A stretch of DNA of 8,584 nt from contig JAGVKI010000214.1 in NCBI GenBank assembly GCA_020050695.1, forward strand, positions 1 through 8,584, written 5' to 3'. Shown here in pieces: positions 8,176-8,584 of the stretch (position 1 is its first letter; every line of letters starts with the position of its first letter). The notes beneath the pieces are model-generated. The model saw only the letters and a program-made list of their open reading frames with translations. It was not told the DNA's origin and made no database searches. Source of the stretch: Alphaproteobacteria bacterium (lineage in GTDB: Bacteria > Pseudomonadota > Alphaproteobacteria > Rickettsiales > SXRF01). A program made the position numbers and the translations under genes.

Positions 8176-8268
8176 TATCTCATCCCCTCGGTTTTTATTC
8201 ATAAAACCTTAAATAATTTACCGTAAATTCCTCCATTGTAGGCGGTTTCTTATTTCCGTTTAACACGC

Positions 8269-8274
8269 TATGAT
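8269..8274 (+). promoter_or_regulatory. Possible -10 element for the gene starting at 8325
   Basis: TATGAT matches the -10 consensus at five of six bases, 51 nt ahead of the ATG at 8325. The sequence at the -35 distance (TTTCTT) is poor. Tentative. Confidence 0.25.
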
Positions 8275-8324
8275 ATAGAATTATCGTAGTTTTTGTTATT
8301 TTTGACCGATGTATAAGTGCGTTA

Positions 8325-8584
8325 ATGGCTGCTAAGTGGATTTCTAAAGCCTTATTTGGCAAAGAAAGTTCGTCAGGAGAAGGTGAAAACCGCTCTGAAG
8401 GCACAACAGCAGCTATTGCCCCACCCTCTGCGCATGACGAATCCCTGGCGCCTGCCGCCGCAGATGCGCCCCCCGCCCGCGATCCGGACCTTGATAGAAC
8501 GGTAGTATTGCTGCTGTACGGTAAAAATTCCTTTGGCGACCAGATTTATTCCTATTTGAAAATCACTATTGCCGGCATTGAGGA
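8325..8584 (+). CDS. Unrecognised protein, N-terminal part only (runs off the right edge)
   Basis: An open frame runs from the ATG at 8325 to the window end, giving 86 residues without a stop. Residues 1-12 (MAAKWISKALFG) form a short amphipathic stretch. Residues 13-57 are a low-complexity Ser/Gly/Ala/Pro/Asp-rich linker. From residue 58 the sequence changes to a folded-looking segment, RTVVLLLYGKNSFGDQIYSY, followed by LKITIAGIE. No signal peptide or membrane helix is seen. An in-frame stop at 8271-8273 and no other ATG, GTG or TTG in between make 8325 the natural start. The ribosome binding site is weak (AAGTG, 5 nt upstream). I do not recognise the family from this fragment. The linker may join a short N-terminal anchor to the main domain; that is inference. 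Confidence 0.6.
   Translation, partial: MAAKWISKALFGKESSSGEGENRSEGTTAAIAPPSAHDESLAPAAADAPPARDPDLDRTVVLLLYGKNSFGDQIYSYLKITIAGIE

Noticed and set aside
8190..8208. AT-rich hairpin GGTTTT/AAAACC
   Set aside because: The short A-T stem has no following U tract on either strand and no gene end nearby other than the already noted hairpin.
7666..8233. GTAAATTCCTC present at 7666-7676 and 8223-8233
   Set aside because: A few exact 11-base matches are expected by chance in a window of this size, and the flanking bases do not agree.

Overview
The window looks like a chromosomal segment of an alphaproteobacterium with moderate GC content. The order coxB, coxA, (insert), ctaB, small membrane protein, coxF-like, ctaG on the minus strand, with tldD divergent just upstream of coxB, is a known alphaproteobacterial arrangement. 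The protein sequences (A1-type CoxA, CuA-type CoxB, CFCF-containing Cox11) agree. I cannot name the genus or order from the sequence alone.

Layout. Positions 1-6016 (minus strand) hold the aa3-type cytochrome c oxidase operon, read from right to left: coxB/ctaC (subunit II, 6016-4991), coxA/ctaD (subunit I, 4952-3357), a 498-residue multi-spanning membrane protein resembling a GT-C glycosyltransferase (3285-1789), ctaB (heme O synthase, 1811-873), a 52-residue one-helix membrane protein (848-690), a 40-residue CoxF-like membrane protein (685-563), and ctaG/cox11 (530 to beyond position 1). Gaps are short, two genes overlap, and the only conspicuous internal RNA structure is a hairpin between coxA and the glycosyltransferase-like gene. 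The operon probably continues left of the window, usually with coxC. Positions 6017-6189 form a divergent intergenic region. Positions 6190-7629 (plus strand) encode TldD, a zinc metallopeptidase subunit. Positions 7630-7883 are non-coding and carry a perfect AT-rich palindrome, three TTACAG copies at exact 11-bp spacing, and a candidate promoter for an 83-residue protein (7884-8135) that I do not recognise. A second unrecognised gene starts at 8325 and runs off the right edge.

How the genes work together. CoxA and CoxB are the catalytic core of the terminal oxidase. CtaB makes heme O, the precursor of the heme A used by CoxA, and Cox11 delivers copper to CuB in CoxA. The two small membrane proteins are probably assembly or accessory factors, inferred from position. 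The membrane glycosyltransferase-like protein is the odd member: it is embedded in the operon and overlaps ctaB, but has no known role in oxidase biogenesis. TldD is unrelated in function and is a neighbour by conserved synteny.

The points most worth a second look are the glycosyltransferase-like insertion with its C-terminal CxxC, the helically phased TTACAG repeats ahead of the 83-residue gene, the long Lys/Glu/Ala-rich tail on CoxB, and the 52-residue microprotein. I saw no tRNA, rRNA, CRISPR array, insertion sequence or phage gene.
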